Of a DNA stretch of 64,000 bases, positions 12,014 to 23,356 are shown in pieces. Origin of the DNA: Lepraria neglecta (taxonomy: Eukaryota > Ascomycota > Lecanoromycetes > Lecanorales > Stereocaulaceae); the NCBI GenBank assembly GCA_033220425.1, contig CM065647.1, positions 2,914,001 to 2,978,000 on the forward strand. The letters run 5' to 3'. Numbering within the stretch: position 1 is the first letter of the stretch; each line of letters starts with the position of its first letter. Under the pieces are notes generated by a model that had not been told where the DNA came from, did no database searches, and saw only the letters and a list, made by a program, of their open reading frames with translations. The translations under genes and the position numbers were made by a program.

Positions 12014-12415
12014 TCAAAGGTAAATAAATATGTTTTTAAGGATAGTCAAAATCATTGGTACTTCTCCCAGACCAAGACTTCCCCATTCGTGCTCGTCGTT
12101 CTTGCGCTCCAGCTCTTCAGTATGGTACTCGTTCTCCTTCTTTCTCTCTTCTTCTGAGCGTTCAGGATCCGTTTCGAGCTTGCGAGTTTTTGACCTCAAG
12201 ACATGATTCTCTCCTTTGACTTTCGTGGCTGTTGCCTGGTAGGGAGACGAAGTCGTCCTCCCATCTCGCGGTTGGTTTCTGATTCTCGTGTTCTCACCCT
12301 TCAGACTCCTGTTGAGGTTGTCTCTGAATCTGAGGAGTTCAGCGATATGCGCAGTCAACACCTCTCTTGACATTTTCTTCTTCTGTGCCTCATTAGCATT
12401 GGCTGTTGTTCTCAT
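12014..12415 (-). CDS. Small hypothetical coiled-coil protein
   Basis: ATG at 12415 opens 133 codons without an intron. The middle is highly charged and heptad-like (SKTRKLETDPERSEEERKKE and EYHTEELERKNDEHEW), which predicts a coiled coil. The N-terminal half contains VLTAHIAELLRFRDNLNRSL, also helical. The C-terminus is hydrophobic. I do not recognise a family. Such short charged proteins are common in mould genomes, but a chance frame on the complement of Glu/Lys-poor DNA cannot be excluded. No neighbour suggests a role. Confidence 0.35.
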   Translation of the reverse strand: MRTTANANEAQKKKMSREVLTAHIAELLRFRDNLNRSLKGENTRIRNQPRDGRTTSSPYQATATKVKGENHVLRSKTRKLETDPERSEEERKKENEYHTEELERKNDEHEWGSLGLGEVPMILTILKNIFIYL

Positions 12416-12589
12416 CAGTACAATACCGCTGGTTTAAGAGTCTATGGGTCTTTATAAGAAAATCCCTTGGTCTGTGTCGAGAGTTCGGAGAATTTACATT
12501 CTCAGCTGCCGAAGAATGTGGAGTTTGACTTTGTAGCAGATTTCGACCATGGCGGCGATGACCCGTCATAAGGACAAGGTGCCATGGAA

Positions 12590-12793
12590 CTAGCAGCATG
12601 CTGCCTTTGCAATGGGGAAGAGCGGCCTACACACCGCCTTTGAATGCCCAAATCTCCCGCAGTACGCGCATTTTCGCTCGTTGGATGTGTTTGGGAGGTG
12701 GAGATGGGCGTTTTGATTGAGTAGGCTCCACCAGCCTAGGTATTCCAAGTACAAACGGTGGTAATGTTTGGCACATGGCTTTCCTTGGTTCAC
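12590..12793 (-). other. Isolated CCHC zinc-knuckle-like motif
   Basis: A 67-codon frame contains CAYCGRFGHSKAVC, which fits C-x2-C-x4-H-x4-C exactly. Zinc knuckles of this form occur in RNA-binding proteins and in Gag proteins of retroelements. No reverse transcriptase or other retroelement part was seen nearby, and the frame is short. It may be a small relic of a retroelement or host gene, or a chance match. Confidence 0.25.
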
Positions 12794-12926
12794 ATGTCTT
12801 ATAAATAGTCAAACCGTTGGTCCACCACATTTCCGAGGTCTGTGATGCTTGTTTCCGATGCCGGTTATCTTCTGAAGACAACAGTCTGTATTCCGAGACG
12901 AATCTCTTCAGCTGAGGCGCTTCCAA

Positions 12927-13518
12927 TATTTTTATGGTGCGGCAGGACCTGCGCCAGGACTTCGCGTTCCTTGGCCTTGTATGGTGCCTCGTAATCGGCG
13001 ATAATACCAGGCATAGCGGGATAATAGATGATTGTTGACAGAAGAAATAGAGCAGAGGTTCCTAGGAGCCCCTCACCGAGAAGATTTCCGAAGTTCTGTC
13101 GAAGATAACTGATGACTGGTGCAAAATCCGATATGAAGTTGGTGTATGTGCTGAGCTTGATATGTATCTAGGGATACCAAAGTTCGAGGTTAGCTCACTC
13201 TGAGATACAACCTTCCAGTTATCAAGACGACCAAATGGCCAGGAAAACTAAGATCATGGGTGCATGATAATTTCGATAGAATGATAGGTAGGCGTAACAA
13301 ATGCGAGATCTAGTTTCACTGTTTTGCGGAGGAAGAACGGTCGATGCGATACTCTCGTCTTTGGCATTGTCAACGACGTCCGCTACTCGCTATGCGAGCT
13401 GATCCCCAAGGAGCTGTCGATATCGCGATTGATGAAGAGTTCTGATCACTTATTCAAGGCTATAACGTTGTCATGGTAAGACTTTACCGGCGCTGTTATT
13501 ATTCGATTGCGCAGCAGG
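12927..13518. other. Intergenic, nothing recognised
   Basis: No persuasive reading frame or RNA gene on either strand. Confidence 0.4.
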
Positions 13519-13864
13519 CTACCCCGGGTTTCGCTCAGATCGACGATGAACCATGGTCGCCGTTCTATTACCGCGTGGCATTAGTTGAATCTCGCCATTG
13601 AACTCTTTGAAACCCTTCTTCTTGTAAAACTTGAAACATCCTTGTGTCAGCCAAGCATTGCTAACACTCAGGTAAACAGGGTGACTGATTAGTACCTCCG
13701 CATCTAGAACTCTCGGCATACAATTTGATAACGTCTTCGATGCTTTGATTTTTGCCATTGAAGTGGGATTGGTACTGCAAGCTATTGCGTGATCTCTTCA
13801 GTATTGAGTCCAAAGAGTACACTTTATGAAAGTAGTCGGCTCGTAGGTCGACTTCCACGACCAA
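13519..13864 (-). pseudogene. Possible GNAT acetyltransferase fragment
   Basis: Two overlapping frames cover this stretch. The downstream one reads HPVYLSVSNAWLTQGCFKFY followed by KKKGFKEFNGEIQLM. This resembles the last strand-helix of GNAT N-acetyltransferases, where a residue run such as FYxKxGF precedes the C-terminal strand. The acetyl-CoA-binding Q/R-x-x-G-x-G/A motif was not found upstream. Treated as a weakly supported fragment; it could also be an unrelated hypothetical ORF. Confidence 0.25.
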
Positions 13865-16758
13865 GCCGATTGCTTAATTTCTCAGCTTCATGAAATGTCA
13901 CTGCAAGTCCATACCCATCCGAGGATTCGCACGGTCACGTAACAGGAATTGGAACACGTCTACATCTTTCGCTTTTATATTAAGACTATGCTTCAGCATC
14001 TTCCGCTTTACGCTTGCTGTCGAATTGGCTTATCCTTATGGTGCGCCAAGAGCCGACAACCCGGGTCACGCCCGCCGATTGACTATTTCCACCCCCCGTG
14101 CCTCATGCAGTGAGGAATATGTAGTTCATGATACGACATAGTAGTCCGAAGTTCAACCCCCGGCAGTTATAGAACTGGATTGACTGAATTGAGTGCCGTG
14201 ACGCGAATTTTTGAGGTAAGGTATGTTGGGCTTGCTCGTAGCTGGTTGATGCTCTCACAGTACTTTTTTTGTATTGTTTACCTATACTGACAGCGGTTTG
14301 GTCGTCGTGGTATCTCGCTTGAAATTTGTAGAAGCTTCACGTCCCTTCTATGGCTTCTGTCAGTCATGGCAATCTCTCACTTCTCCGCGCGCTAGATCCT
14401 TGGCTAAACGCTCTAGTCATCGGGTGTCAACCCTCCATATTTCGCTCAACGCGGTATTATTCTCGGCTGCGACTATGCGGGCGGACCTCCCAGAGGATTG
14501 GAAATACAGACACATAACGGTCTCCCACCACTCCGGGCAGGGGCGGATAGCCCCACAGAGGCATCAGGAGGAGGCGCCGGCGCAAGCGGAGCTGGCGGTG
14601 GAGGGCGTTGGAGGCGGAGCGGAGACTGGGGCTCCTTCCGCTGGTTAGATGAGAGTGGAGAGGAGATCTGCAGGCGCAGGGAGCGAGAAGGCTCTGGTAA
14701 GAGGAAGCGGAGGGGCTGCAGACTCGGCGGAGGCGTGAAAGAAAGTTGAGCGGAGAATGTGTTGCCAGCGGCAGGCTTGATGAGTACCGTTCGGAGATCA
14801 GAAGACTCGGGGAGGGCGGACTCGCTGGAGGGAAGGAAAAGCGGATCGGTGGTCGATGCGGGGGTTGAAAGTCCTGACGTTGCCGCGTGCTGACGCTGTG
14901 GACTCGTCCCGGGCCGCCTCCAGGGTATAATACCCCCTGTTTTTAGGCGCCGGGGCGTAGACTGGGGTTGCTGGTGTGCTTGATGTGGGCAAGTGGGGGG
15001 CGAGCATTGCCATGGCTTTCTGGAATGGGTTGGTGGGCGGCGTAGATGCCGCAATTCAAGAGAGCAGGAACAGAAGTCGAGAGCTCCTGTCGATTGAAAG
15101 TCCTGATGGCTCATTGAGAAGTAGATCATGGCTCAGTTGCGTGATCCGGCGACAATCATCGATCCTTGTCCTCATTCACGGAAGTCGGCTGCTTCACAAG
15201 AGTTGGATCCTACGTGCCTGGCATTCGAAGGCAAAACGCCCCACTTTTGTCGGCGCGAATACAAGCAAGAGATGCGGAGTGAGCTGTGGTCCAATATGAC
15301 GCTTTGTCGTTAGTGTCGTCGAACAGCTAGGCCGAGATGCCACCGTGAAACCGTTTGGCCTAGCTCTTGCTTCTCAGCCGCTCATCTCAATTATTCAGCC
15401 TTCACTTCAGCCATGACTTCAAGTATGAGAGCGACGACTCACACAGATGACATGAAAAGCAGTTGGTTGCGGCAGGCCGAAGAGAAGACCGAGGGGCTCG
15501 AGGACGTTCTTAGATTTTTCTTGCAGAATCACGTTGAGAATGGCATCGGGATGAGGAGGCTGGCAGTGGTTGAAGTCTACCGTGATGGTGCGTACGTTGT
15601 GGCCTGTGGCTGCGAACTGGCTGACGAAGTTGAACCTGGGTCTGGGGTGATCAAAGGTTCAACTCAGGCGTTTTGCCCAGCTAGGCTTCGCATCTTGATC
15701 TTATGCCTGTGGCAGTCTACTTAGAAATCCGTTCGCGTCTCCCAAAACCCGCAGTGGTGCAACTTCATCATGGCTCCGAGCATGGCTCGTCGTGATAAGA
15801 TTCACTCAGCGGTCTTCTTCAGCGGCAGATTGCCACCCATGTTGATACTAGGTAGCTTGAAACGGGTGTATGAGTCTGACAACACAGCTGGACTTGAATC
15901 ATTTCATTAATGTATCGAAGGATGCACTAGTGTCAACTTACGCGTTCGCCCCCAGCATGGCCACCGCCGAGATATGAAGAGATAGAGGAGCACTGAGAAG
16001 GCAATGTTGTTGAATGTAGTAGCTGGTTGTATTTGTATATATTTGTGGATCGAGTCTTGTGATAGACGCTCTGTTGATGCTCCCAAACTGAGCGAAAGCG
16101 AGAAACTTGCCGCTTGTATTCTCATTCCATTCTGCTTCCATTCTTTCTTTCCGTGAGCTCCAAGCAAATGAGTTTTATAAATGAAAACCAAACGCAAACT
16201 TACTCAACACTATTGCATGATTGTGTAGAAGAAAAAGATTGATGAGCGATGATTGCAGAAGCATGTAGGCATCCGACGCTTTGTTATTATATGGCATAAA
16301 GAGGCCATGAGGCCCACTCAGGTAGTGGTGCCTTCCTATTGGTTTTTGCGAGGAAGGATGGTTTTGGGTGGGAGATCCAGTCTTTAAGTACTGCTGGATG
16401 AAGATCGGCCGGACGCTAGTGGTCTTCAGTGATCCCGAAAACCGTGCTCAAGGGGCGTGCCCCTGCGTGAAGAGCGCCAGAAGAGGCCTCGCCCAGATAC
16501 AGATCCGCATATAGACTTGTAATTGTCTGCTTCTAATATTTGACTTGTTTCTTTGGACTGAACTCTGCAATTCTGACTCTCTATAACGGTTTATTAAAGC
16601 TGGTGTAAACTTGATGACTATAGACCGGTGAATCGTTGAGACTTGAAATGCAAGACCCGGAGAGGAGAAATTAATGTCCGGATGTTGAACTAATGATTTA
16701 TGAAAATCTTCAGAGCTATTTTAGGTAATCACAGCCGGTTGCACATCGCAATAAATTC
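13865..16758. other. Gene-poor region with overlapping low-complexity ORFs
   Basis: At 14473-15129 both strands stay open in a GC-rich stretch. The minus frame is Pro/Ser-rich with a QRPPPPAPLAPAPPPDASVG run; the plus frame is Gly/Arg-rich. Neither resembles a known family and at most one can be real. At 15413-15724 (+) a 103-codon frame contains LEDVLRFFLQNHVENGIGMR, unrecognised. 15730-16740 shows nothing. Confidence 0.3.
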
Positions 16759-17889
16759 TTAGTGGTAGCACCGCCTCGTATCTGGTCGAACTAAAAAATT
16801 CGCAGAATTTTTCCTCGGGCTGATTTGCCACTCGGACGCAGAAGTCTCGATCCTGGAATCTCGGAATCTGGCGAATAGCGGTACCGATTGGTCAGCCCAT
16901 TTCTGATTGTTGCGCCGCCACAACTTGATCCTGTCCTTGACAAGATGCTCGTAAAGCACGTATGTGAGCTTGACATCGGACATTTCGGCTATTAGATAAG
17001 CCATAAGCTCAAAGGAAAGATTGGGATGAGCCAGGATGCGGATGTAGCGGATCCGTGCACGAATGGTAGGTCCACGAGTCTTCAAGAATTCCAGGAAACG
17101 GTTGTCGTATCTCTCGATTGATGAGGCAAAGGTAGCAGAACTGTAAAAGGTTTCTTCTGCTTCCTTGTGGAGTTAGCGACATGTGAGGAACAGTGGTATG
17201 ATGGTATTCGGAGTCTTTGGTAATCGGTTTTTCAAAGTATGAGCGCCTGACTTTCTGGACCAGCGACGTGGTGAAAGGTTCTGCAGGTTCTTGTGTGTGG
17301 AGAATTTGTTTGTTATCCACTTCCTCTGGGAGTAGTTCTCATAACTAAAACGGAACAATGAGTTCCTATACAGGATTTCCTCGCCCTCGTTCAACGTCTA
17401 ACGGTTAGCGTACAGAAGAGCTATGTCGAATTCCTTGGGCTCAAAACGGCTACGGCTTTGAGCTACGAAGCCTTGGTATATACTACCGTCTTCGTCCGTC
17501 CACGGATAATCGACTTGTATGTAGCGGTCTCCATCGGGACAGAAGTAGTGCAAGTAAACGATGTCTCTCAACTCTCTTGGAAGATCGCAAAATCTGAACA
17601 TATTGAAGTAGTCGTTGAAAAGTGCGATTTTAGCATCTACCAGCAGATTTTCCGGGTCAAATGCTTTCTTTTCTGGAGGCTTGATGAACGATGATGCGAT
17701 AATAGAAGCTTGAGAGCGAAGATCATCGTAGTGAATATGCCAGCATTGCCTCAGAAGAGCCATTCTTCCGTAATACACGATCCTTATATTCAAAGATGTA
17801 CGTAAGGTAATCGAGAATTCGAGGTGGCTGTGTAGGTGAAGTACGATGTTCTTTATGTGCCAATCACTCACAAGAAGAATTGTTGCCAA
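16759..17889 (-). pseudogene. Broken F-box/2EXR-like gene
   Basis: One continuous minus-strand frame runs from about 17889 to 16759 but is cut by two stops: TAG at 17398-17400 and TAA at 17173-17175. Before the first stop the text FCDLPRELRDIVYLHYF is the F-box/2EXR signature of fungal expansions. After it, LNEGEEILYRNSLFRF continues the family pattern. Across the second stop LTCR and LHKEAEETFYS flank the site where relatives normally have Gln. Both stops are explained by one C-to-T change in a CpA step (CAG>TAG, CAA>TAA), the RIP signature. The first frame codon at 17889 is TTG and an in-frame stop lies just upstream; an upstream exon (frame at 17864-18073) may have supplied the N-terminus. 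An inverted-repeat element begins about 370 bases upstream. Confidence 0.7.
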
Positions 17890-18257
17890 GATAAAAGTCG
17901 CTGTCGATCAAATCCAAGACCGAATTCAATCTTCTCACACCAGCGCAAGCATCACGTGACAATAGATACGGACTTTGGCTAACACGTATCTTCCGGACAC
18001 CTCTCCGCGACAAAGTGGCACCCTTTTCAATCTCGCAGAAGTTTTCATCTGTATAGTCCGGAAATCTCGTCAAGTATTCTGGAGAGCCCTCTTTTGGGTT
18101 CCTGAGGTATCAAGTTTCTTTACAATTGACACGTCTTGTAGACTTGTTCCTCACAGGACGGACAACTTTAATGCCTCGTTTTCAATGAATTGTGCTGGAT
18201 GAGGAGGAGAAGTTTATCTCTGTTGTTAGCATGTTCATTTGAATTCAGCACGGCTGG

Positions 18258-19178
18258 CAACGCTGTTGATGGTCTCGATGGTCTGGTTTCAAACGTAAAC
18301 CGGACCAACTACAAGATTCAAGTGGTAGGTGGTCTGGTTTAAAAGTTAAACCGTCTAAACCATTAAAACCAGTAGTCACTAATGGTTTAATAGTTCAAGG
18401 GCGGGGACATTAGGAAGGAGCCGTATCTCACGTATTTTTAATATGAATTGCACCAAAATCGGGTGGGAAGTCGCTCGAGCTCAGACCGAGTTCCCTCAAC
18501 GATCTCAAGTTATAATTCGACTATAATTGCTAGTACCGCCGACGAGGTATATAATAGTGATACTATAAAATAAAGTATATAGAAACACTTCTCGAGGTTT
18601 ATAGATATCCTAAACAATACCGGCGTATATCTGGCTTGTAGATAGACAAATATATAATAGTATATCGTCGCCCTTATAGTTAGGATTGAGTCGAATTCTT
18701 CGCGGGGATAATACCTTTTTGTAGGGGTCGATAGCGAGTATGATCAGCGGGGACGGAGGGGGCTGAGGAGTTTAATACTTGACTTGATAATTGGGGAGGG
18801 GTAGTAAGAGCTTCTGAGAGCGCTGATTCGCTATCGGAATAGTCTATTATTAACAAGGAATCAAACAAGTCAGAAGTTAAAAAAATTGAGTGTTTTATAA
18901 AAATCCCGGTTAAGGCCTCCAATTCTGCGGGTGAACCCCGGATATAGGGAGGGCTGGGGCTGCCAACCTTTTTAGGCAACTCGCTAACCCGATATAGCCT
19001 CAATCCTACTCCTCCAGCCTTGGCGGTTTAGTTGGCTTTAACCACCAACTATATAAGTCAGAACGTCTAAAGTGGACCATTTAAATCCCAAAGCGGACCA
19101 ACTACGAGGGTCAAAAAGGCAAGCCAACCACCTAAACCACCAAGAAGTTAATTAGTTGGTTAACCATCAACAGTGTTG
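18258..19178. mobile_element. Decayed DNA element with terminal inverted repeats
   Basis: The left end reads CAACGCTGTTGATGGT (18258-18273). The right end (19163-19178) is its reverse complement with one difference. The hexamer GGCTGG stands just outside the left end and two bases outside the right end, a possible target duplication. The interior (18540-18680) is rich in TA steps, as expected after RIP. The right arm contains a nested 140-bp foldback repeat (19018-19157), and the left arm has related text at about 18280-18375. The minus frame 18680-19003 encodes no recognised transposase. It looks like a non-autonomous or ruined DNA transposon of about 920 bp. Confidence 0.65.
19018..19157. 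repeat. Short foldback repeat, copy 2
   Basis: Matches 57-195. Its ends, CTTGGCGGTTTAGTTGG and (reverse complement) CTTGGTGGTTTAGGTGG, form an inverted repeat. It sits inside the right arm of the larger inverted-repeat element. Confidence 0.7.
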
Positions 19179-19351
19179 AAGGCTGGCTAGCTAGCGTGAT
19201 GACGTCTTACCGTTAGTAAGCGCTGTAAGTAAGCACTGTGAGTAACGTCTCGAGCATATGACTGCCAATTTCTCCGCCTCTCCTTCATCATCTCAGGATT
19301 TCAGAGTCCTCAAACCCCCGATAGTTTTTGACGCGTCCCATACGAGCAAGA

Positions 19352-20746
19352 ATGACGCGAACCCAGACAACAACCATCGAGCTCGAACCTCAAACCGTCG
19401 AAAGGACCAGTAGTCTCCAAAGAGATGCAGCCTTCAATCCTTCAGACCAAGATAGCATACTCCAAGCCTCGCGAGTCTCAGACTCCACAGTCCCAGATGG
19501 CGGATACGGCTGGGCCGTCGTCTTTGGCTGCAGCGCCATGACGTTCTGGTTTGTCGGCACGACCTACAGCTGGGGCATCCTTCAAGCATCACTATTACAG
19601 CAGAACTTATCTTCAGCATCGACTCTATCATTCGTGGGTTCCGTGACAGCAGCATCGATATCCTTCCTCGCGATCGTCAATGCGCGAGTCATTCGACTCC
19701 TTGGCGCGAGGACCACCGCTCTCTTAGGTATGACACTTCTCGCTTTAGGAGAAATCCTGGCCGGATTCTGCACGCGCAACATCGGCGCACTCTTCTTCAC
19801 CGCCGGCATCATCATGGGCATAGGCGTAAGCCTCGCATTCATGGTCGTCTCGGTGACGCCAGCCCAATATTTCAACAAGAAGCGGGGTCTCGCAAACGGA
19901 ATCGTCTATGCTGGTGGAGGGCTAGGCGGCACGATTATCACTCTAGTGATGAACAGTGTGATTGAGAAAGTTGGACCGGCGTGGACGTTTCGGATTCTAG
20001 GACTAGCGACACTGGGGACTGGATTGCCTGCTGCTTGGTTGATTAAGGAACGTTCGCCTATACGGACGGCTACGTTTATTGAGTGGAGGCTATTTAGGGA
20101 TTTTAAATTCGTTGTGCTCTTTATTGCTGGTGCGGTGGCTACTTTTCCGCTCTTTGTTCCTCCGTTTTTCCTCCCGTTATATAGCAACTCACTGGGCCTC
20201 TCCTCGAACGCTGGAGCTGGGCTGGTAGCTGGATTCAATTTCTCTTCGGCTGTAGGACGACTGATTTGTGGGCTGGCTGCTGACAAGCTTGGACCACTCA
20301 ACTCGCTTTTTATGTCTCTTTTGCTGAGTGCCGCGAGCATGCTGGTAATCTGGCCTGTCTCGAACTCACTAGGTCCGCTTATCGTCTTCGTCGTCATCAA
20401 CGGTGCTGCGAATGGTGGATTTTTTGCTACTATGCCCACGGTTGTTGGGACTGTGTTTGGATCTGCGAGGGTGTCGGTGGCTATGGGGATGATTGTGACT
20501 GGGTGGGCTGGGGGGTATTTGATGGTAGGATAAGTCCTTTGGCAATCTGCGGCACTCAAACGCTGACTGATTACTTAGGGCGCACCGATCGCAGGCTACC
20601 TATTGGAGGCATATGGAGGAGAGCACAGCACGCTCATGGCATATCACCCTGCAATGTTCTATGCTGGATCAATGGCATTGGGAGCATCAGGCATGGTGGG
20701 CTTGGTACGGCTGTACATTAACAAGAGTCTGCTCAAGAAACTTTGA
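19352..20746 (+). CDS. MFS monocarboxylate-transporter-like permease
   Basis: Plasma-membrane carrier of the MCT/SLC16-like branch of the major facilitator superfamily. The start ATG at 19352 gives MTRTQTTTIELEPQ. PDGGYGWAVVFGCSAMTFWF just before the first membrane helix is the MCT hallmark. About twelve hydrophobic segments follow, including GLANGIVYAGGGLGGTIITL (helix 5 region) and FSSAVGRLICGLAADKLG, the second-half motif. One intron: the donor after ATG at 20524 (GTAGGATAAG) and acceptor at 20578 join GWAGGYLM to GAPIAGYLLEAYGG, restoring the final two helices; the stop is at 20746. About 446 residues, normal for the family. Substrate cannot be read from sequence: fungal members include pyruvate and lactate carriers, riboflavin carriers and orphans. 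It stands alone between the inverted-repeat element and a minus-strand hypothetical gene. Confidence 0.9.
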
Positions 20747-21045
20747 TTGCAATTTTCTATCATTATCGAATGCTATTGAACGTGTAGCGTGCATTTGCGT
20801 AAAATATCCACTATCATCTCTATCCTCTCTTCTCCTTCCAGCATGCGCTTCTCTTTCCAACAAGTGACGTGCAATTGCGTAAACACTGAAGTAGAATCCA
20901 ATCCCTCCTTTTCCTCCCGAATATGCGGCGAGCAGACGCTCAAATATTAGCCTAGAAACTTCGTTCTCCTTTCCCTCTTGAATATGCGACGTGCACGAAA
21001 GATGTAGACTGACAGGTACAAGAATTTTTTCCAACGCCGACACTC
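20747..21045. other. Convergent 3' ends with short repeated motifs
   Basis: Contains paired near-repeats: GTGCATTTGCGTAAA (about 20790) and GTGCAATTGCGTAAA (about 20868), and the pair CCGAATATGCGGCG (about 20918) and TTGAATATGCGACG (about 20978). Function unknown; they lie between the ends of two convergent genes. Confidence 0.4.
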
Positions 21046-21862
21046 TCACTCCATATCTAAATCCCTCTCCTGGTCAGGCTCTTGCTTAATAGCCACCTTC
21101 GAATCCTCATCTCCCATCTCTTCCTTCGCTTTCTGGTGATCCTTCTCAACCTTGGCCGCTGATAGAAAGTATCCTACTACTCCAGTCACGACCTCTTCTT
21201 TAACGTCGATGTCCACGTCTGCAACATCTCCCTTTTTCTCTTCGTGCTCCGTCTTAACCCCGGATGATCCTTGAACAAGCCCTGCGGGATCAGCTTTGAC
21301 AGCTGCGCGCTCCTCGTCGGGGTAAGTTACTTCCCAGTCGAGATCTTCCAGGGTTCCTTCGATGGCTAAGTCATCCCACTCATGGAGCAAGAGCACGAAC
21401 TTGAGGTTACCAAGGCCGTTGGGCTTGTCGTGGTCGCCCTGTTCGACATCAGCCTTCCTTTCCTGACAAGTTGTGACACATGAATGCCTTACTTCGTAGA
21501 ACTTGATCCAAGTAACACCGGTGGAATCGCGGCCTCCGTACTGCAGACAAAGGTCTCCGAAGTTGACCTGCAAACGTTCCTAGAGCAAAAGTAAGTCAGT
21601 CTCACTTTCTTGCGTCGGCTAAACCAACCAAAGAAGAGGGAGGTCTCACCATTGCTCGAAACAGACCAGGGTCGTCCCAACGTGCATGAAACTGGTCGTC
21701 CTTTGACAGATCGTGGAACTGAGTGCCCATGTTCAGGCTGGGAGGGTGATCCACGTCTCGAATGCCCAGAACATGTCGAGTTTGCTGTTCTGGCCATGTC
21801 ATATTGGCGAAGAGGATTGGGATGTTGAAGGATAGGGCTTTCGGAACGTGCTTCGAGTGCAT
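21046..21862 (-). CDS. Hypothetical protein, acidic C-terminus with SUMO-like sites
   Basis: Two exons. The ATG at 21862 gives MHSKHVPKALSFNIPILFAN. The first exon ends at 21650 with FRAM; a 71-base intron (GTGAGACC...CTCTAG) leads to ERLQVNFGDLCLQYGGRDST from 21579. The stop is at 21046. The N-terminal two thirds (about 120 residues) look globular, with WIKFYEVRHSCV and LKFVLLLHEWDDLAIEG. The C-terminal third is low-complexity and acidic/basic, with motifs of the form psi-K-x-E (GVKTEHEEK, DVKEEVV, AIKQEPD) that fit SUMO-acceptor consensus sites. No known domain was recognised. The sound exon boundary and composition support a real gene; about 248 residues. Confidence 0.65.
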
Positions 21863-23356
21863 GTTTTTATGGATAAGGTGTGAAGGTGATGATAGAACGA
21901 TGCGTAGATGCTGGATCACAAAGGAAGTTGAAGAACTGGGAGTGTTGTTGACAAAGTGAGTGGCAACCGGGAGGGGTATAACTGGCTTGAGATGCCGGAA
22001 GTGAATGAAAATGCGCAAATTTATAGATTAAGATCAGGGATTATTCACCGATAACAACAGGTGAACTTAGCCATACAGAAGATATGTACACATTTGTTCT
22101 CAAGCCTGTTCCAATGGACATACCTGTGGCTGTAAACCACTGCGAACCACCGAGTTGACTCGCCCATTTGCCTTTGGAAGAGTCCCTTAGCAGCTCAATA
22201 CTTGGACAATTTGGGCAAATCTGCTATGTATTCGAGCCAAGATCGTTACGTTCCAAAAGGATCGGGTTAACGTACTTATCAGCTCTATACTTCTAATATG
22301 GAAATACCATCGTACTCTTAAGGGTACCAGGTTAGATTTTGGTCTGATCTAGGCTCTGCAGGAACTTAGATAGTCGACTTTCTAACTTAGATAAAGCTCT
22401 TTTAGAGCCATAAACGGGATATTCAAGCGAAAGACACTACAGAAAGCTGAATCAATGAGCTCAGAATAGCAATTTAGATCACCGGGGATGTGCAGCAGAT
22501 CAAGAATCTCAAACGCACTGTCAAGTAGACCGCCCCGAATGAACTCGGCGAGCTATTAATTTTGACATTGCCAAAATAAACGAGAACAAGACGTCAGACA
22601 AGGTCTCGAGCCTGCTAGATCTGGAACAATAACAACCAGGACCACAGCAGAAATGTAACTATTCGAGTCACAAATCTAGGAATTACCTACTAGGAGCTTC
22701 GAAAATCATGGGGACATGCCTAAACCTTACCAAGTACTCGCGGCCTTCAATAGAACTTCCGATGTGGGCAGGCAAGAGACGCTGCCAAGACATTAGTCCA
22801 AATGAAGTAAGTTGGTGGCGCACACCCATGTCAGAGGAGCGCCTTCTTTCAGAACTTTCGTCGCTCTCGTCGCTCTATGTATGGGCCCATTCGCTCCCAA
22901 GGGGATTCTAACAAGACGGAACACACTACTGGAGAACAACTTATGTTCTTACCTGCTTTTACCGGCTGTGATAGCGAAGTATGGCTTGCATAAGACCTCT
23001 GCAGCCTGCCCTTAGCTTGGCCTGCTACCCCACGCCAAGGTTGGCACTTAGCGGGTCGAGACTCTCGAAACGGTCTGACAGGAGGCTAAAGCTCCACCTT
23101 GCATGGCTAAACTCTCCGACACGATCACCGGATTATCAAGTCGACGCATCTGGAACATGTGGCGTCTGCAATGGCAGCTGAGTCTCGCTTGCGCTGGCAC
23201 TCAATGATGTACCATCGCAATCAATATAAGATGTCCCAGCTCGCAATGAAGGGGTCTCACTCTTTCATCCCTCTGCTATTTATCTCTTCAACTCGGGCGG
23301 GACCATTTACGAACCAAGGTCGCCTCCGCATCTGACTTTCAACGCTGGCCGTGACA
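21863..23356. other. Long intergenic stretch, partly TA-rich decayed DNA
   Basis: 22020-22720 is full of TA steps (TTAGATAGT, CTTAGATAAAG) and stops in all frames, which looks like RIP-affected repeat DNA, but no transposase or polymerase motif can be read. 22720-23350 is more normal in composition and should hold the promoter of the oxidase gene downstream. Confidence 0.4.

Noticed and set aside
14473-15129. 218-codon Pro-rich minus ORF and its plus-strand partner
   Set aside because: GC-rich low-complexity DNA leaves both strands open; no domain or conserved motif in either.
19906-20559. 217-codon minus ORF opposite the MCT transporter
   Set aside because: Shadow of a strongly supported transporter gene on the plus strand.
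22020-22720. A named transposon in the TA-rich stretch
   Set aside because: Composition suggests RIP-affected repeat DNA, but no terminal repeats or enzyme motifs could be identified.
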